The notes under the pieces: model-generated | Databases searched by the model: none | What the model was told of the DNA's origin: nothing | The model's input: the letters and a program-made list of their open reading frames with translations, nothing else | Made by a program: the position numbers and the translations under genes | Shown here: in pieces, positions 32,921-41,716 of the stretch | Position numbering within the stretch: position 1 is the stretch's first letter | How the letters are laid out: every line of letters begins with the position of its first letter | Origin: CALBJU01 sp965247125 | GTDB lineage: Bacteria; Bacteroidota; Rhodothermia; Rhodothermales; UBA10348 | NCBI GenBank assembly: GCA_965247125.1 | Contig: CBDFGO010000002.1 | Location: 682,001 to 746,000, forward strand | DNA: 64,000 bases | Reading direction: 5' to 3'

Positions 32921-34168
32921 ATGTACAAAAACCTGACCACCCCTTCCAATGGCGAAAGCATCACTATCACGGATGGCGTCCTCGAAGTCCCCGATACGCC
33001 AATCATACCGTTCATAGAAGGAGATGGCATAGGTCCTGATATCTGGAGAGCCGCACAAAATGTATTCGACAGCGCGACCAAAATGGCGTACGGCGGATCC
33101 AGAAAAATCGAATGGTTTGAGATTTTTGCAGGCGAAAAAGCGTTCAGGAATTTCGGCGAATGGCTGCCCGAAGACACGCTCACTGCCATTCAAAATCATC
33201 TCGTGTCTATAAAGGGACCTCTGACGACGCCGGTAGGAGGTGGCTTTCGTTCACTGAATGTGGCTCTCCGCCAAAAGCTGGATCTCTATGCGTGTGTTCG
33301 CCCGGTCCGCTATTTCGACGGTGTCCCTTCTCCCGTTAAGCGACCGGACCTGATCAACATGATCATTTTTCGAGAAAATGCGGAGGACATCTACGCGGGA
33401 ATCGAGTTCGAGCAAGGAACCGATGAGGCCGCTCAATTCAGTGAAGTCCTGAAGACTTCGTTTCCGAGTCACTACGCCAAAATCAGATTCCCGGAAACCA
33501 CGGGCTTCGGTATCAAGCCCATTTCGGCGGAAGGCACCAAGCGGATAGTACGGGCTGCGCTCAAGCACGCCATTGAACATGGAAAAGACAGTGTAACCCT
33601 GGTCCATAAGGGCAACATCATGAAGTTCACGGAAGGGGCATTCCGGGACTGGGGTTATGAAATTGCGCGGGAAGAATTTGGCAGCGAAGTTATCGGTGAC
33701 GGTCCCTGGTGCAAACTTCCTGGAGGAATCGTGGTGAAGGACGTTATCGCCGACGCTTTCTTACAACAGATTCTGACGCGCCCGGCGGAATACGGTGTGA
33801 TCGCAACGATGAACCTGAATGGCGACTATATATCGGATGCATTGGCTGCTCAAGTGGGTGGAATCGGCATTGCACCGGGCGCCAACATCAACTACGACAC
33901 AGGGTTATCGATTTTCGAAGCCACCCATGGCACCGCTCCAAAATATGCCGGACAGGACAAGGTGAATCCGGGCTCGGTCATCCTTTCCGGCGAACTTATG
34001 TTCCGCTACATGGGCTGGAACGAAGCCGCAGATCTGATCATCTCCTCTCTCGAGAAGACGATCGGCCAGAAACGGGTCACCTACGATTTCGAAAGGTTGA
34101 TGGAAGGTGCAACGCTCATGAAATGCAGCGAATTCGCCCAGGCGATGGTAGACAATATGGACCAGTAA
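32921..34168 (+). CDS. icd: NADP-dependent isocitrate dehydrogenase
   Basis: 415 residues, collinear with E. coli Icd. Substrate-site Ser111 sits in FRSLNVALRQ (the phosphorylated Ser113 in E. coli). HGTAPKYAGQDKVNPGS and TYDFERLMEG hold the Lys, Tyr, Tyr and Arg that select NADP over NAD. It oxidatively decarboxylates isocitrate to 2-oxoglutarate in the TCA cycle. The convergent glycosyltransferase ends 47 nt downstream. Only a very short CCACC/GGTGG palindrome is seen between them. Confidence 0.96.
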   Translation: MYKNLTTPSNGESITITDGVLEVPDTPIIPFIEGDGIGPDIWRAAQNVFDSATKMAYGGSRKIEWFEIFAGEKAFRNFGEWLPEDTLTAIQNHLVSIKGPLTTPVGGGFRSLNVALRQKLDLYACVRPVRYFDGVPSPVKRPDLINMIIFRENAEDIYAGIEFEQGTDEAAQFSEVLKTSFPSHYAKIRFPETTGFGIKPISAEGTKRIVRAALKHAIEHGKDSVTLVHKGNIMKFTEGAFRDWGYEIAREEFGSEVIGDGPWCKLPGGIVVKDVIADAFLQQILTRPAEYGVIATMNLNGDYISDALAAQVGGIGIAPGANINYDTGLSIFEATHGTAPKYAGQDKVNPGSVILSGELMFRYMGWNEAADLIISSLEKTIGQKRVTYDFERLMEGATLMKCSEFAQAMVDNMDQ

Positions 34169-34215
34169 CTGGACTGGCCTAGACTGGCGCATCCCACCAG
34201 GTGGATCTCGTTCAA

Positions 34216-35358
34216 CTAGCGATCTGCCGCAACTGATTCAAACAGCGTGTCGAAGTGCTTCACGTGCTGGCTCCACTCGAGGTGGGCAGAGATCTCCTTC
34301 AACGTTTTGACGGGAAGAGGGCGATCTTCTCCCTTCAAAATTCTGGTCATTACCGCGAAGAGCTCGTCTTCATCCTCATACAGGATTGGAGCATGCAGGA
34401 GCGGACTGTGCAGAGATTTAGGGATCAGCTCGGGATAGGAGAGGCGATTCGGCAATATGGGATGACACCCGCAGTAGATGGCTTCCAACATCGAGATGCC
34501 GAAAAACTCGTGGATGGACGTTGACACGACCAGGTCGGCTCGGTGAAGCAATTTGCTGTACTCTTGGAAGTCTTCAGCATACCCGTAGTGCAGGATGCGC
34601 TCTGCATATCGTTCGAAAGCCTTCTCGAATTCGCGGGGCTGTTCTTCAAAGTGTTCTCCCGCCAGAATCAGTCTGAATTTGTGTCCCGAATCGTCCAGTC
34701 GATTCATCAATCGGAAAAACGCTTCGGGGTCCTTGTCATATTCCCAGCGCTGATTCCAAAGGACGATCGGCAGCTTCATCCCGGGCCCCCAGGCGTGTCC
34801 TTCATACGCCGACGCATACTTATCATGCGCCCGAAGATCGAGGCCCAGATGCAGAACTGAACTTTTAAGCCGAATTTCCTGCGCCGTTTTAAGATGTGTG
34901 TAGTCGGGAAAAAGGCGGAGAAGACTCGGCAGGGCTTCTACGAACTGATCGTAGTGGAACTGCGAATTGAAGAGAATGTGATCCGCAGCCAGACAGGATA
35001 AATAGTTGATATAGCCATACGTGTGATCCCGCTCCTTGCCTTCGGGCAGAGGATACGTGAGCTGATTCTCATGCATGTACATCACAACCGGTACGCCCGC
35101 CAGCTCGAATCGCGTCAGTGCCAGAAATGCCGGCAGGTTCACCATGCTCGAAGCGAATATCAGATCCGGCTTGTCCCCGTCTGAATACATACGCTCTGCT
35201 TTGCGGGCCATGGTGACCGCGCCCCCGTGCATCCGCCATTTCCAGAATCGAGCCGACATCGTGACGGTATCAATCTGATGGCTACTGTGGGCGATCAAAC
35301 CGTCCAGAAAGGTCTTGTGGGAACCGCCGTACCAGGGTTCGAGCGCTAAAATCCGCAT
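34216..35358 (-). CDS. GTDC1/QTMAN-like glycosyltransferase (tRNA-queuosine mannosyltransferase family)
   Basis: 380 residues. The N-terminal DUF3524 half is diagnostic: LALEPWYGGSHKTFLDGL, FWKWRMHGGA, FASSMVNLPAFLAL, YMHENQLTYPLPEGKERD, YINYLSCLAADHILFNS. The same blocks are found in human GTDC1, the enzyme that mannosylates queuosine in tRNA-Asp. The C-terminal half is a GT4-type Rossmann domain with ILWNQRWEYDKDPE and STSIHEFFGISMLEAIYCG. For the bacterial branch the substrate is not established by anything visible here, and no queuosine genes lie nearby. Separate from icd by a convergent junction. Confidence 0.85.
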   Translation of the reverse strand: MRILALEPWYGGSHKTFLDGLIAHSSHQIDTVTMSARFWKWRMHGGAVTMARKAERMYSDGDKPDLIFASSMVNLPAFLALTRFELAGVPVVMYMHENQLTYPLPEGKERDHTYGYINYLSCLAADHILFNSQFHYDQFVEALPSLLRLFPDYTHLKTAQEIRLKSSVLHLGLDLRAHDKYASAYEGHAWGPGMKLPIVLWNQRWEYDKDPEAFFRLMNRLDDSGHKFRLILAGEHFEEQPREFEKAFERYAERILHYGYAEDFQEYSKLLHRADLVVSTSIHEFFGISMLEAIYCGCHPILPNRLSYPELIPKSLHSPLLHAPILYEDEDELFAVMTRILKGEDRPLPVKTLKEISAHLEWSQHVKHFDTLFESVAADR

Positions 35359-35399
35359 AATTTATTAGGCCAGTTGAGTGGCCTTGGCTGCTGAATCTC

Positions 35400-35630
35400 C
35401 TACGAAAGTCGCTCGCGCAATTCGGCTTCCTCTTCTTCAAGGGCAGGACGCACTATCGACACTCCCCTCACCTGAAGATTGGTTCGAAGCGTGTCATCCA
35501 GAACCTCTTCGGCGGTGATAAGCTCTTCATCTCCCGGATCGAGCGTAATCGTTCGCGTCGTCATTTTGATCGTCACCGTGTGGGGATTGGTGTTCTTGAT
35601 CAACATGCCTTTACGTTTTCTGGTCGTCAT
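35400..35630 (-). CDS. Small hypothetical protein
   Basis: 76 residues that I do not recognise. It starts with a basic segment (MTTRKRKGM), continues with alternating hydrophobic/polar residues suggesting a small beta domain (VTIKMTTRTITLDPGDEEL), and ends in an acidic, probably helical tail (ALEEEEAELRERLS). An alternative ATG at 35606 would drop the basic lead. It lies 41 nt upstream of the glycosyltransferase on the same strand, so the two may be co-transcribed. Coding status is supported by position and composition only. Confidence 0.5.
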   Translation of the reverse strand: MTTRKRKGMLIKNTNPHTVTIKMTTRTITLDPGDEELITAEEVLDDTLRTNLQVRGVSIVRPALEEEEAELRERLS

Positions 35631-35791
35631 GAATGTGCCGTCCGAGAGCCGATTTTCGGAAAAAAGTGGTGCCGTCCTATCATTTGAGTATACGAATTCC
35701 GGGTTGCATTAACGATGACATCGCCCTCCAAAAACCAGCCATCAACTCTCATTTCACAGGAATCTTACATCATTTTGGAGGTCGTCCTCAG

Positions 35792-36517
35792 ATGAAAAGG
35801 AACACCCTGACTCACTGGCCAAGCGCCATTCTGGAAGTATTTTATCCCGATTCCTGCAGAGCATGCTTAGGGCGAATCTCAGACGGGCAGCTCCTTTGCG
35901 CCCCTTGTTTCAGGCTGCTCATGGAATGCGCCATTCCTGAATGTGAATGGCCCGGCAGAACGCCGCTGGGCAGGATGGTCACGGGGCAATTTTATTACCG
36001 CACAGAATCACCAATCAGATCGATCCACCGCGCCGCAAAATTCCAGGCCGATCCGGAGGCAGCGAGATTGTTGGGGGAACTGCTCGGGAATCGACTCCGG
36101 GATCAGAATTGCTTTCCCGACATCGAAATTTGCATACCGGTTCCGTCTCATCGCACAAAGGTCAGAACTCGTGGCATCAACTCCACCCGAGAGATCGCTA
36201 CTCACGTGGCCAGCGTTCTCAGGGTTTCTTGCGAGACGCATCTGCTTTCGCGACCTCGGCTCACCGCGTCGCAGAGTGACGTGTCGGGGGATGCGCGAGC
36301 CGCAAATGTTCGCGGTGTCTTTCAGGCGCGTTTCGGAAAAATGAAACGGGTACTGTTGATCGACGATGTGTTGACCACTGGCTCAACACTGGACGAGGCC
36401 GCGAGAGTTCTGGAAGAGAAGGGATATGATGTGTCCCTCGCGGTCGTGGCCTTCCGAAGAGAAATGTTCAGACGAACTCCGGGCGGTCAGCCTGCTAGCG
36501 GTAATCTTCGACGTTGA
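35792..36517 (+). CDS. comF: ComF family phosphoribosyltransferase-like protein
   Basis: 241 residues from the ATG at 35792, which has GGAGG 10 nt upstream; the frame is open back to 35633 without homology. The N-terminus has a zinc ribbon (CRACLGRISDGQLLCAPC). The body has the ComF pattern YRTESPIRSIHRAAKFQ, PVPSHRTKVRTRGIN and the PRPP-binding loop VLLIDDVLTTGSTLDEA. ComF proteins take part in DNA uptake/competence or related single-strand DNA handling. The last 23 bp overlap the end of the convergent ABC gene. Confidence 0.9.
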   Translation: MKRNTLTHWPSAILEVFYPDSCRACLGRISDGQLLCAPCFRLLMECAIPECEWPGRTPLGRMVTGQFYYRTESPIRSIHRAAKFQADPEAARLLGELLGNRLRDQNCFPDIEICIPVPSHRTKVRTRGINSTREIATHVASVLRVSCETHLLSRPRLTASQSDVSGDARAANVRGVFQARFGKMKRVLLIDDVLTTGSTLDEAARVLEEKGYDVSLAVVAFRREMFRRTPGGQPASGNLRR

Positions 36518-37121
36518 TCTCGTGTTCGCATTGATCCGCTTCATCCCTCTCGTTCGTCGCTACGATTACTATTTTTCCAGCCCGCCGGGCGCCATCAATG
36601 ACCTCCCTAACCATGGCAATCCCGTCCACATCGAGCGTGGCCGTGGGCTCGTCGAGGAGAAGAACCGGGGGATCGGACAGCAAAGCGCATGCGATCCTGA
36701 CTCGTTGCAGCATACCCGAGGAAAAAGTGTCAACGGAATCATCTGCTCGCGACGCTATCTGGACCTGATTGAGTACGTTTTCGATTCTTTTTTCCCTGTC
36801 TGCCATCCTTCTTGCCCTCGCAAGAAAGTTCAAATTCTCCCTGGGTGTGAATCCATCATATACACTGAGATATGGAGCCACGAGTCCGCACGAAAGCGGG
36901 CGCGACTCATCCTCCACCAGGCCGCCATCCACCCGTAGCATCACATCGCCCCGCGTGGGACGCAGTATCCCTGCCAGTATCCGAACCAGTGTCGATTTAC
37001 CAGATCCGTTCGCCCCAGTGATTGCCGTTGTTTGGCCTCCTCTGAATTCCAGGTGCATGCGTCGGAAAAGAATCCGTTTTCCAAAACGATGACCGACGCG
37101 CTCTGTCGCAAGAATGTGCAT
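36495..37121 (-). CDS. ccmA: ABC transporter ATP-binding protein, CcmA-like
   Basis: 208 residues from the ATG at 37121, the length of CcmA; a frame opening at 37196 adds 25 residues without homology. Walker A GANGSGKST, signature SSGMLQRVRIA and Walker B VLLLDEPTATLD are all present. CcmA with CcmB and CcmC exports or releases haem-loaded CcmE in cytochrome c maturation. None of those partners is in the window, so the name rests on similarity and length and could be another small ABC ATPase. It overlaps comF tail-to-tail. Confidence 0.7.
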   Translation of the reverse strand: MHILATERVGHRFGKRILFRRMHLEFRGGQTTAITGANGSGKSTLVRILAGILRPTRGDVMLRVDGGLVEDESRPLSCGLVAPYLSVYDGFTPRENLNFLARARRMADREKRIENVLNQVQIASRADDSVDTFSSGMLQRVRIACALLSDPPVLLLDEPTATLDVDGIAMVREVIDGARRAGKIVIVATNERDEADQCEHEINVEDYR

Positions 37122-37241
37122 GCCCGAAAATAGGTGGTTTCTGCTGTTCAGACCACGATCTGAACCTTTGACGCTAAATAAGAAGGCCGAAACCACACGA
37201 ACTTCGTTTATTGTAGCTCAAATCGGTACCAAAATCTTCCA

Positions 37242-39923
37242 ATGTCTCCCCGTTTCAAGCTGATTACGGCTGTTTCTCTGGCAATCCTGGTGTCAGGAGG
37301 GTGTAGAGAATACACACCTGAGTATGCTGACAGCACTCAGGCCACACTGGAGGTGGAGGAAAGTGTGAAGGAAGGGGTGAAGGAAGGGCCAAACGAATAC
37401 GCCTGGCTGCAGCGAACATTTCCTCATTTCAAATCCTCTCCCGATGCGTACAGCCGTGCTTTGAGAGAGCTGAAAGCGATGAAATCGGCCAGCAAAGGCG
37501 GACTTTCTGGTGCCTGGGAATTTGCGGGACCCGGAAATATTGGGGGCCGGGTCGTGGATGTGGCTTTTGACCCTCGCAATTCGGACGTCATCTACGTAGC
37601 CGCGGCCACGGGAGGTGTCTTTCGTTCCACCGATAAAGGTGAATCCTGGACTCCGATTTTCGATGATCAACCGGTGCTGACCATCGGAGATCTCGCACTG
37701 GCCCCCTCGAACCCGGACATCATCTATGTGGGAACGGGCGAAGCTAATGGTTCGGTCAACAACTATGCCGGCGCGGGAGTCTATAAAAGTATCGATACCG
37801 GGGTCTCCTGGGAGTCCGTCGGGCTGGAATCAACCACCAGTATCGGCCGCATTCTTGTCCACCCAGACAATCCGGATATCGTCTGGGTGGGCGCTATTGG
37901 TTCATACTACCTCCCGGGCGAAAACAGAGGGGTGTACAAATCGACGAACGGCGGCACCACCTGGGATCGGGTTCTCGCCATCGATGACTCCACCGGTGTA
38001 ATCGATCTGGTCATGCGACCGGACAATCCCGACGTTCTTTTCGCCGCTTCCTGGCAGCGGGTAAGACGTCCCATCGGATCCAGACTGTTCGGGAGAGGCA
38101 GTGGAATCTGGAGATCGGTAGACGGCGGAGAAAACTGGGAATTACTGGATCATACGCGCGGTCTGCCGAACCCCGACGATCATCTCGACTCGGAAGGACG
38201 CGCACGCGTGGGCCGCATCGGACTCGATATCAGTCAGTCCAATCCGAATACGATGTATGCATTTTATTCGGATGGATCTGGATATCTGGGATTTTACCGA
38301 TCTGACGATGGCGGCGACTCCTGGCAAGACGCAGATCCAAATCGTGAAATGACCGAGAAAGCAAACATCGGCCAGACCCCTCATCCGGTTCTTTTCCAAT
38401 TCTCGTGGTTCTTCTCCCAGGTTCGTATTCACCCGACCGACCCGGAAAATGTCTTTGTGTTGGATGTCCAGTTGATTGAGACCAACGACCCGGAAAATCT
38501 GTGGGTTCACACCGATGGCACCCACGTCGATCATCACGCCATGGCGTATGACCCCTTCGATTCAGATGTCATTATCGAGGGAAATGACGGTGGTGTCGCC
38601 ATTTCCGAAGACGGGGGAGAGAACTGGGAGCCCCTGGCACCGCTTCCGATCACTCAGATATACGAAATCTCTTTCGATCCCAACAATCCGGAACGTCTCT
38701 ACGCTGGAACGCAGGACAATCATCCCATCCGAACCAAGTCGGGATTTCCGAATGACTGGCATGACGTTGTGGACGGTGGCGATGGATTTGAGGTGGTCGC
38801 GGATCGCGATGATCCAAATACTGCGTGGGCCATGCTCCAGCTGGGTAGGTTGTTCCGCGTGGATGGTTTGTTTGCTCCGCCCGGATTCGGTCAGCCCTTT
38901 GCTCATGCCGGTGTGGGTATTCCGGATGAAGATCCAAAAAATTGGAACACCCCGTTTGTCATCGATCCCTGGGATCACGGTGTATTTTACTACGGCACCA
39001 ACAAGGTGTACCGAACGTTGAGTCGAGTCCAGATCCATGCACCCTGGGAGGCCATCTCGCCTGATCTTACGAAGGATCTGGGCTACGAAAAGATTGGGAC
39101 CCTCACGAAGATTACGCTGGCCCCCTCGAATCCGGACGTGATCTACGCAGGCACGGACGATGGAAACGTCTGGGTCTCACCCGATTTCGGATCGACCTGG
39201 AATGACATCACCGGAAATCTTCCATTCCGGGCGGTCACACGAATTGCAGTCCATCCCAATGACCCCTCCACAGTGTATGTGACGTTTTCGGGCCTTTTCT
39301 GGCGCGATGTCGAGGCTCACGTCTACCGCTCACGGGATATGGGCGCGTCATGGGAGGACGTTTCCGGAACAGGTCTGGGCGCGCTGCCCGACATTCCGGT
39401 CGATGCGTTTGCAATCGATCCCGACCACCCTACCCACCTCTTCGTAGGCACCGATATCGGTGCGTATGTAAGCCTCGATGAGGGCAGTAGCTGGGCTCCC
39501 CTCCAGGAAGGCATGCCTCTGGTCACCGTGACTGACCTGGAAGTGAACAACTTAGACCGCCTGCTCATCGCGGGTACGTTCGGCCGGGGATCGTATACCT
39601 TTCCGCTGGATGCACTGGTCACCGCGAATGAAGCACCGATCGAAATTCCTTCCCTGCTCGTCGTGAATGCTTCCTATCCCAACCCGTTCACCGAGAGAAC
39701 AACGATACCATTTTCACTCTCCCGAGCGTCCGACGTAACGATTGAGGTAGTGAATATGCAGGGTAGACGGATTTCGAGTGGCTCGATGGGCGTTTTACCG
39801 CCCGGAGAACACGACTGGACCTGGATTCCGGAGGCTAATGCAGCTACGGCGGCCGGTAACTACCTCGTGCACATCACCGCGGGCTCCGAGAGCACGACCA
39901 CGCAGGTGGTGTTTATCCGATAA
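37242..39923 (+). CDS. BNR/sortilin-type propeller protein with lipobox and T9SS CTD
   Basis: 893 residues. The signal peptide ends in a lipobox-like VSGGC (Cys21), suggesting a lipoprotein. Residues about 95-800 are BNR/sortilin-type propeller repeats with Asp-box motifs (STDKGESW, STNGGTTWD, SVDGGENWE, SDDGGDSWQ, SRDMGASWE) alternating with SNPDVIYVGT-type strands; probably two propellers. The last 85 or so residues match a T9SS type-A sorting domain (NASYPNPFTERTTIPFSLS). These proteins are often annotated as glycosyl hydrolases, but no catalytic set is evident. The lipobox plus sorting-domain combination is unusual. Its downstream neighbour is the FecI sigma gene. Confidence 0.85.
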   Translation: MSPRFKLITAVSLAILVSGGCREYTPEYADSTQATLEVEESVKEGVKEGPNEYAWLQRTFPHFKSSPDAYSRALRELKAMKSASKGGLSGAWEFAGPGNIGGRVVDVAFDPRNSDVIYVAAATGGVFRSTDKGESWTPIFDDQPVLTIGDLALAPSNPDIIYVGTGEANGSVNNYAGAGVYKSIDTGVSWESVGLESTTSIGRILVHPDNPDIVWVGAIGSYYLPGENRGVYKSTNGGTTWDRVLAIDDSTGVIDLVMRPDNPDVLFAASWQRVRRPIGSRLFGRGSGIWRSVDGGENWELLDHTRGLPNPDDHLDSEGRARVGRIGLDISQSNPNTMYAFYSDGSGYLGFYRSDDGGDSWQDADPNREMTEKANIGQTPHPVLFQFSWFFSQVRIHPTDPENVFVLDVQLIETNDPENLWVHTDGTHVDHHAMAYDPFDSDVIIEGNDGGVAISEDGGENWEPLAPLPITQIYEISFDPNNPERLYAGTQDNHPIRTKSGFPNDWHDVVDGGDGFEVVADRDDPNTAWAMLQLGRLFRVDGLFAPPGFGQPFAHAGVGIPDEDPKNWNTPFVIDPWDHGVFYYGTNKVYRTLSRVQIHAPWEAISPDLTKDLGYEKIGTLTKITLAPSNPDVIYAGTDDGNVWVSPDFGSTWNDITGNLPFRAVTRIAVHPNDPSTVYVTFSGLFWRDVEAHVYRSRDMGASWEDVSGTGLGALPDIPVDAFAIDPDHPTHLFVGTDIGAYVSLDEGSSWAPLQEGMPLVTVTDLEVNNLDRLLIAGTFGRGSYTFPLDALVTANEAPIEIPSLLVVNASYPNPFTERTTIPFSLSRASDVTIEVVNMQGRRISSGSMGVLPPGEHDWTWIPEANAATAAGNYLVHITAGSESTTTQVVFIR

Positions 39924-40077
39924 GGCCCAGCGGGGAGGGCACCCCAACCCCATTGCATTTCCGGAAAGTTCTCCTCTCATTACGTATTCCGGATAATCCG
40001 GTTGTCATTGACTTAACTAAACACCTTCGTCATGTCGCAATTTTCAGCGATATGGCAGGAATTAACTGGTTGGTGTC

Positions 40078-40644
40078 GTGACCGAGTTGCTTGCAAAATC
40101 TGAGACGGCTGATGCCCTTGCGGCGAAAGTGCGAACGAATGACTCGTCGGCATTCTCCGATCTTTACACCCTTATGGTAGGACCACTGGAGCGTTACTTG
40201 GTGCCCCTGACGGGTTCGAAGGAGCTGGCCATGGACGTCATTCACGACATTTTTGTCAGATTTTGGGAAAACAGGAGCCAGATCGTCATACGATATTCAA
40301 CCAGGGCGTTTCTTTATACCATGGCCCGAAATCGAGCCCTGAACCTCAAAAAGAGGGCGAATCGTCTGGTAACTACCGATTTTGGAGATTGGTACTCGAT
40401 ACTCGAGGCTCCATCATCCGAAGCGAGTCTGGCTGATAGAGAATTCGCCGAATCCATCACCGAATGGATCAGTGAATTGCCTCCTCGCAGATCTGAGGCG
40501 TTCATGCTTAGCCGATATCATGGCCTGTCACACAAACAAATTGGGCGAATAATGAATCTGTCCGAAAGAACGGTGGACACCCATGTTCAGCACGCTCTTA
40601 GAGATTTGCGCGGGCGAATAATCCGAAACGAGGCAACACTGTGA
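40078..40644 (+). CDS. FecI-like ECF sigma factor
   Basis: 188 residues starting at GTG. Region 2 reads DLYTLMVGPLERYL ... AMDVIHDIFVRFWENRSQI and AFLYTMARNRALN; region 4 reads LPPRRSEAFMLSRYHGLS followed by KQIGRIMNLSERTVDTHVQ. It matches the Bacteroidetes-expansion type of sigma-70 factor. The stop overlaps the FecR gene start (GTGA, 4 bp), which couples the two translations. In such loci the sigma factor turns on the downstream TonB receptor genes when the receptor signals substrate binding. Confidence 0.93.
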   Translation: MTELLAKSETADALAAKVRTNDSSAFSDLYTLMVGPLERYLVPLTGSKELAMDVIHDIFVRFWENRSQIVIRYSTRAFLYTMARNRALNLKKRANRLVTTDFGDWYSILEAPSSEASLADREFAESITEWISELPPRRSEAFMLSRYHGLSHKQIGRIMNLSERTVDTHVQHALRDLRGRIIRNEATL

Positions 40645-41693
40645 ACACTCCGATACCTCAGTCAAACCTCAATCTGGCCACACTTCTGGAAGATATTCCC
40701 GATGAGGAACGTGCAGAGGCTACAACCGCATGGTCCAGCCTCGATCGGGTCGAGGAAGCATCCGATCTTTCCAGCGAAGATCGTCGCGAACTTTTTGAGC
40801 GAATTGAAGCGACGCTGTCGGTCTCAGTAGAATATGGCCTGGCTGATTCCCATGAAAATATGGTCGCAGTATCAGCCGTGGGTGAACTCGAGACCACTCG
40901 AATCGAAGGCTCCAATGAAATGATGCGCCCCAAACTCGGCCGACGTCTATCGTCGCACCGTTTCTGGAGAGCTTCCGTCGCCGCAGTCCTTGTACTCGCC
41001 ATCGGCACCTTGTTGGTGTCCAGCACCCAGAGGATATATGTTCCAGCAGGAGATCGGGCGCAGGTCACTCTTCCAGACGGATCTCAGGTCACTCTGAACA
41101 GCGACTCTGAACTTTCCTGGAGTCGGGGCTTCCTCAGGGGTCGAAAGGTTGAGCTGAGGGGAGAAGGGTTTTTTGCAGTGGTCTCCAGAAAGGACATTTT
41201 TACCGTAACGACGCCCGATGCAGAAGTGAGGGTATTGGGTACCAAGTTCAACGTACGTTCTCGAGCGGATTTAGCAGGAAAGGGATCCGTTGTTACCGTG
41301 CTGGAAGGAAGGGTAGAATTTCGATCCCGCACGGAGCGGAGGGGAATTGAGCTCGCCGCAGGACAGCAGAGCCTGCTGCTCACCGGTGCGATCCGTCCAC
41401 GCAGTGCATCGACAGTGGCCGAGGGCGCGTATCTGGAGTGGATGACTGGTGATCTTATTTTTCGAGATCTCCCATTGGAAGAAGCGATTGCCGAGGCAGG
41501 CCGGCAGTTAGGAGTAAAAATTACCCTGCACGCCAGTGAGGCTGCCGCGATAGGCATCAGTGCTGCCTTCCGTTCTCCTCTATCCACTGAACTCATTCTC
41601 GACGGCTTGACCATTCCGCTCGGACTACAGTATCGGAGCACGGTCGAAGGCTACGAAGTGTTTAACCCTGGCGCCCAGACATCGAAACAGTAG
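40641..41693 (+). CDS. FecR-family anti-sigma factor
   Basis: 350 residues, GTG start overlapping the sigma gene. A cytoplasmic part of about 110 residues binds the sigma factor. One membrane helix (ASVAAVLVLAIGTLLVSS) follows, then the periplasmic FecR domain (AQVTLPDGSQVTLNSDSEL; VLGTKFNVRS; VTVLEGRVEF) and a C-terminal DUF4974-like/STN-like segment (RDLPLEEAIAEAGRQLGVKI). It passes the receptor's signal across the inner membrane to the FecI-like sigma. The next gene encodes the STN-bearing receptor, its natural partner. Confidence 0.92.
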   Translation: MNTPIPQSNLNLATLLEDIPDEERAEATTAWSSLDRVEEASDLSSEDRRELFERIEATLSVSVEYGLADSHENMVAVSAVGELETTRIEGSNEMMRPKLGRRLSSHRFWRASVAAVLVLAIGTLLVSSTQRIYVPAGDRAQVTLPDGSQVTLNSDSELSWSRGFLRGRKVELRGEGFFAVVSRKDIFTVTTPDAEVRVLGTKFNVRSRADLAGKGSVVTVLEGRVEFRSRTERRGIELAAGQQSLLLTGAIRPRSASTVAEGAYLEWMTGDLIFRDLPLEEAIAEAGRQLGVKITLHASEAAAIGISAAFRSPLSTELILDGLTIPLGLQYRSTVEGYEVFNPGAQTSKQ

Positions 41694-41716
41694 ATCCCGT
41701 TCACAACATGTGATAC

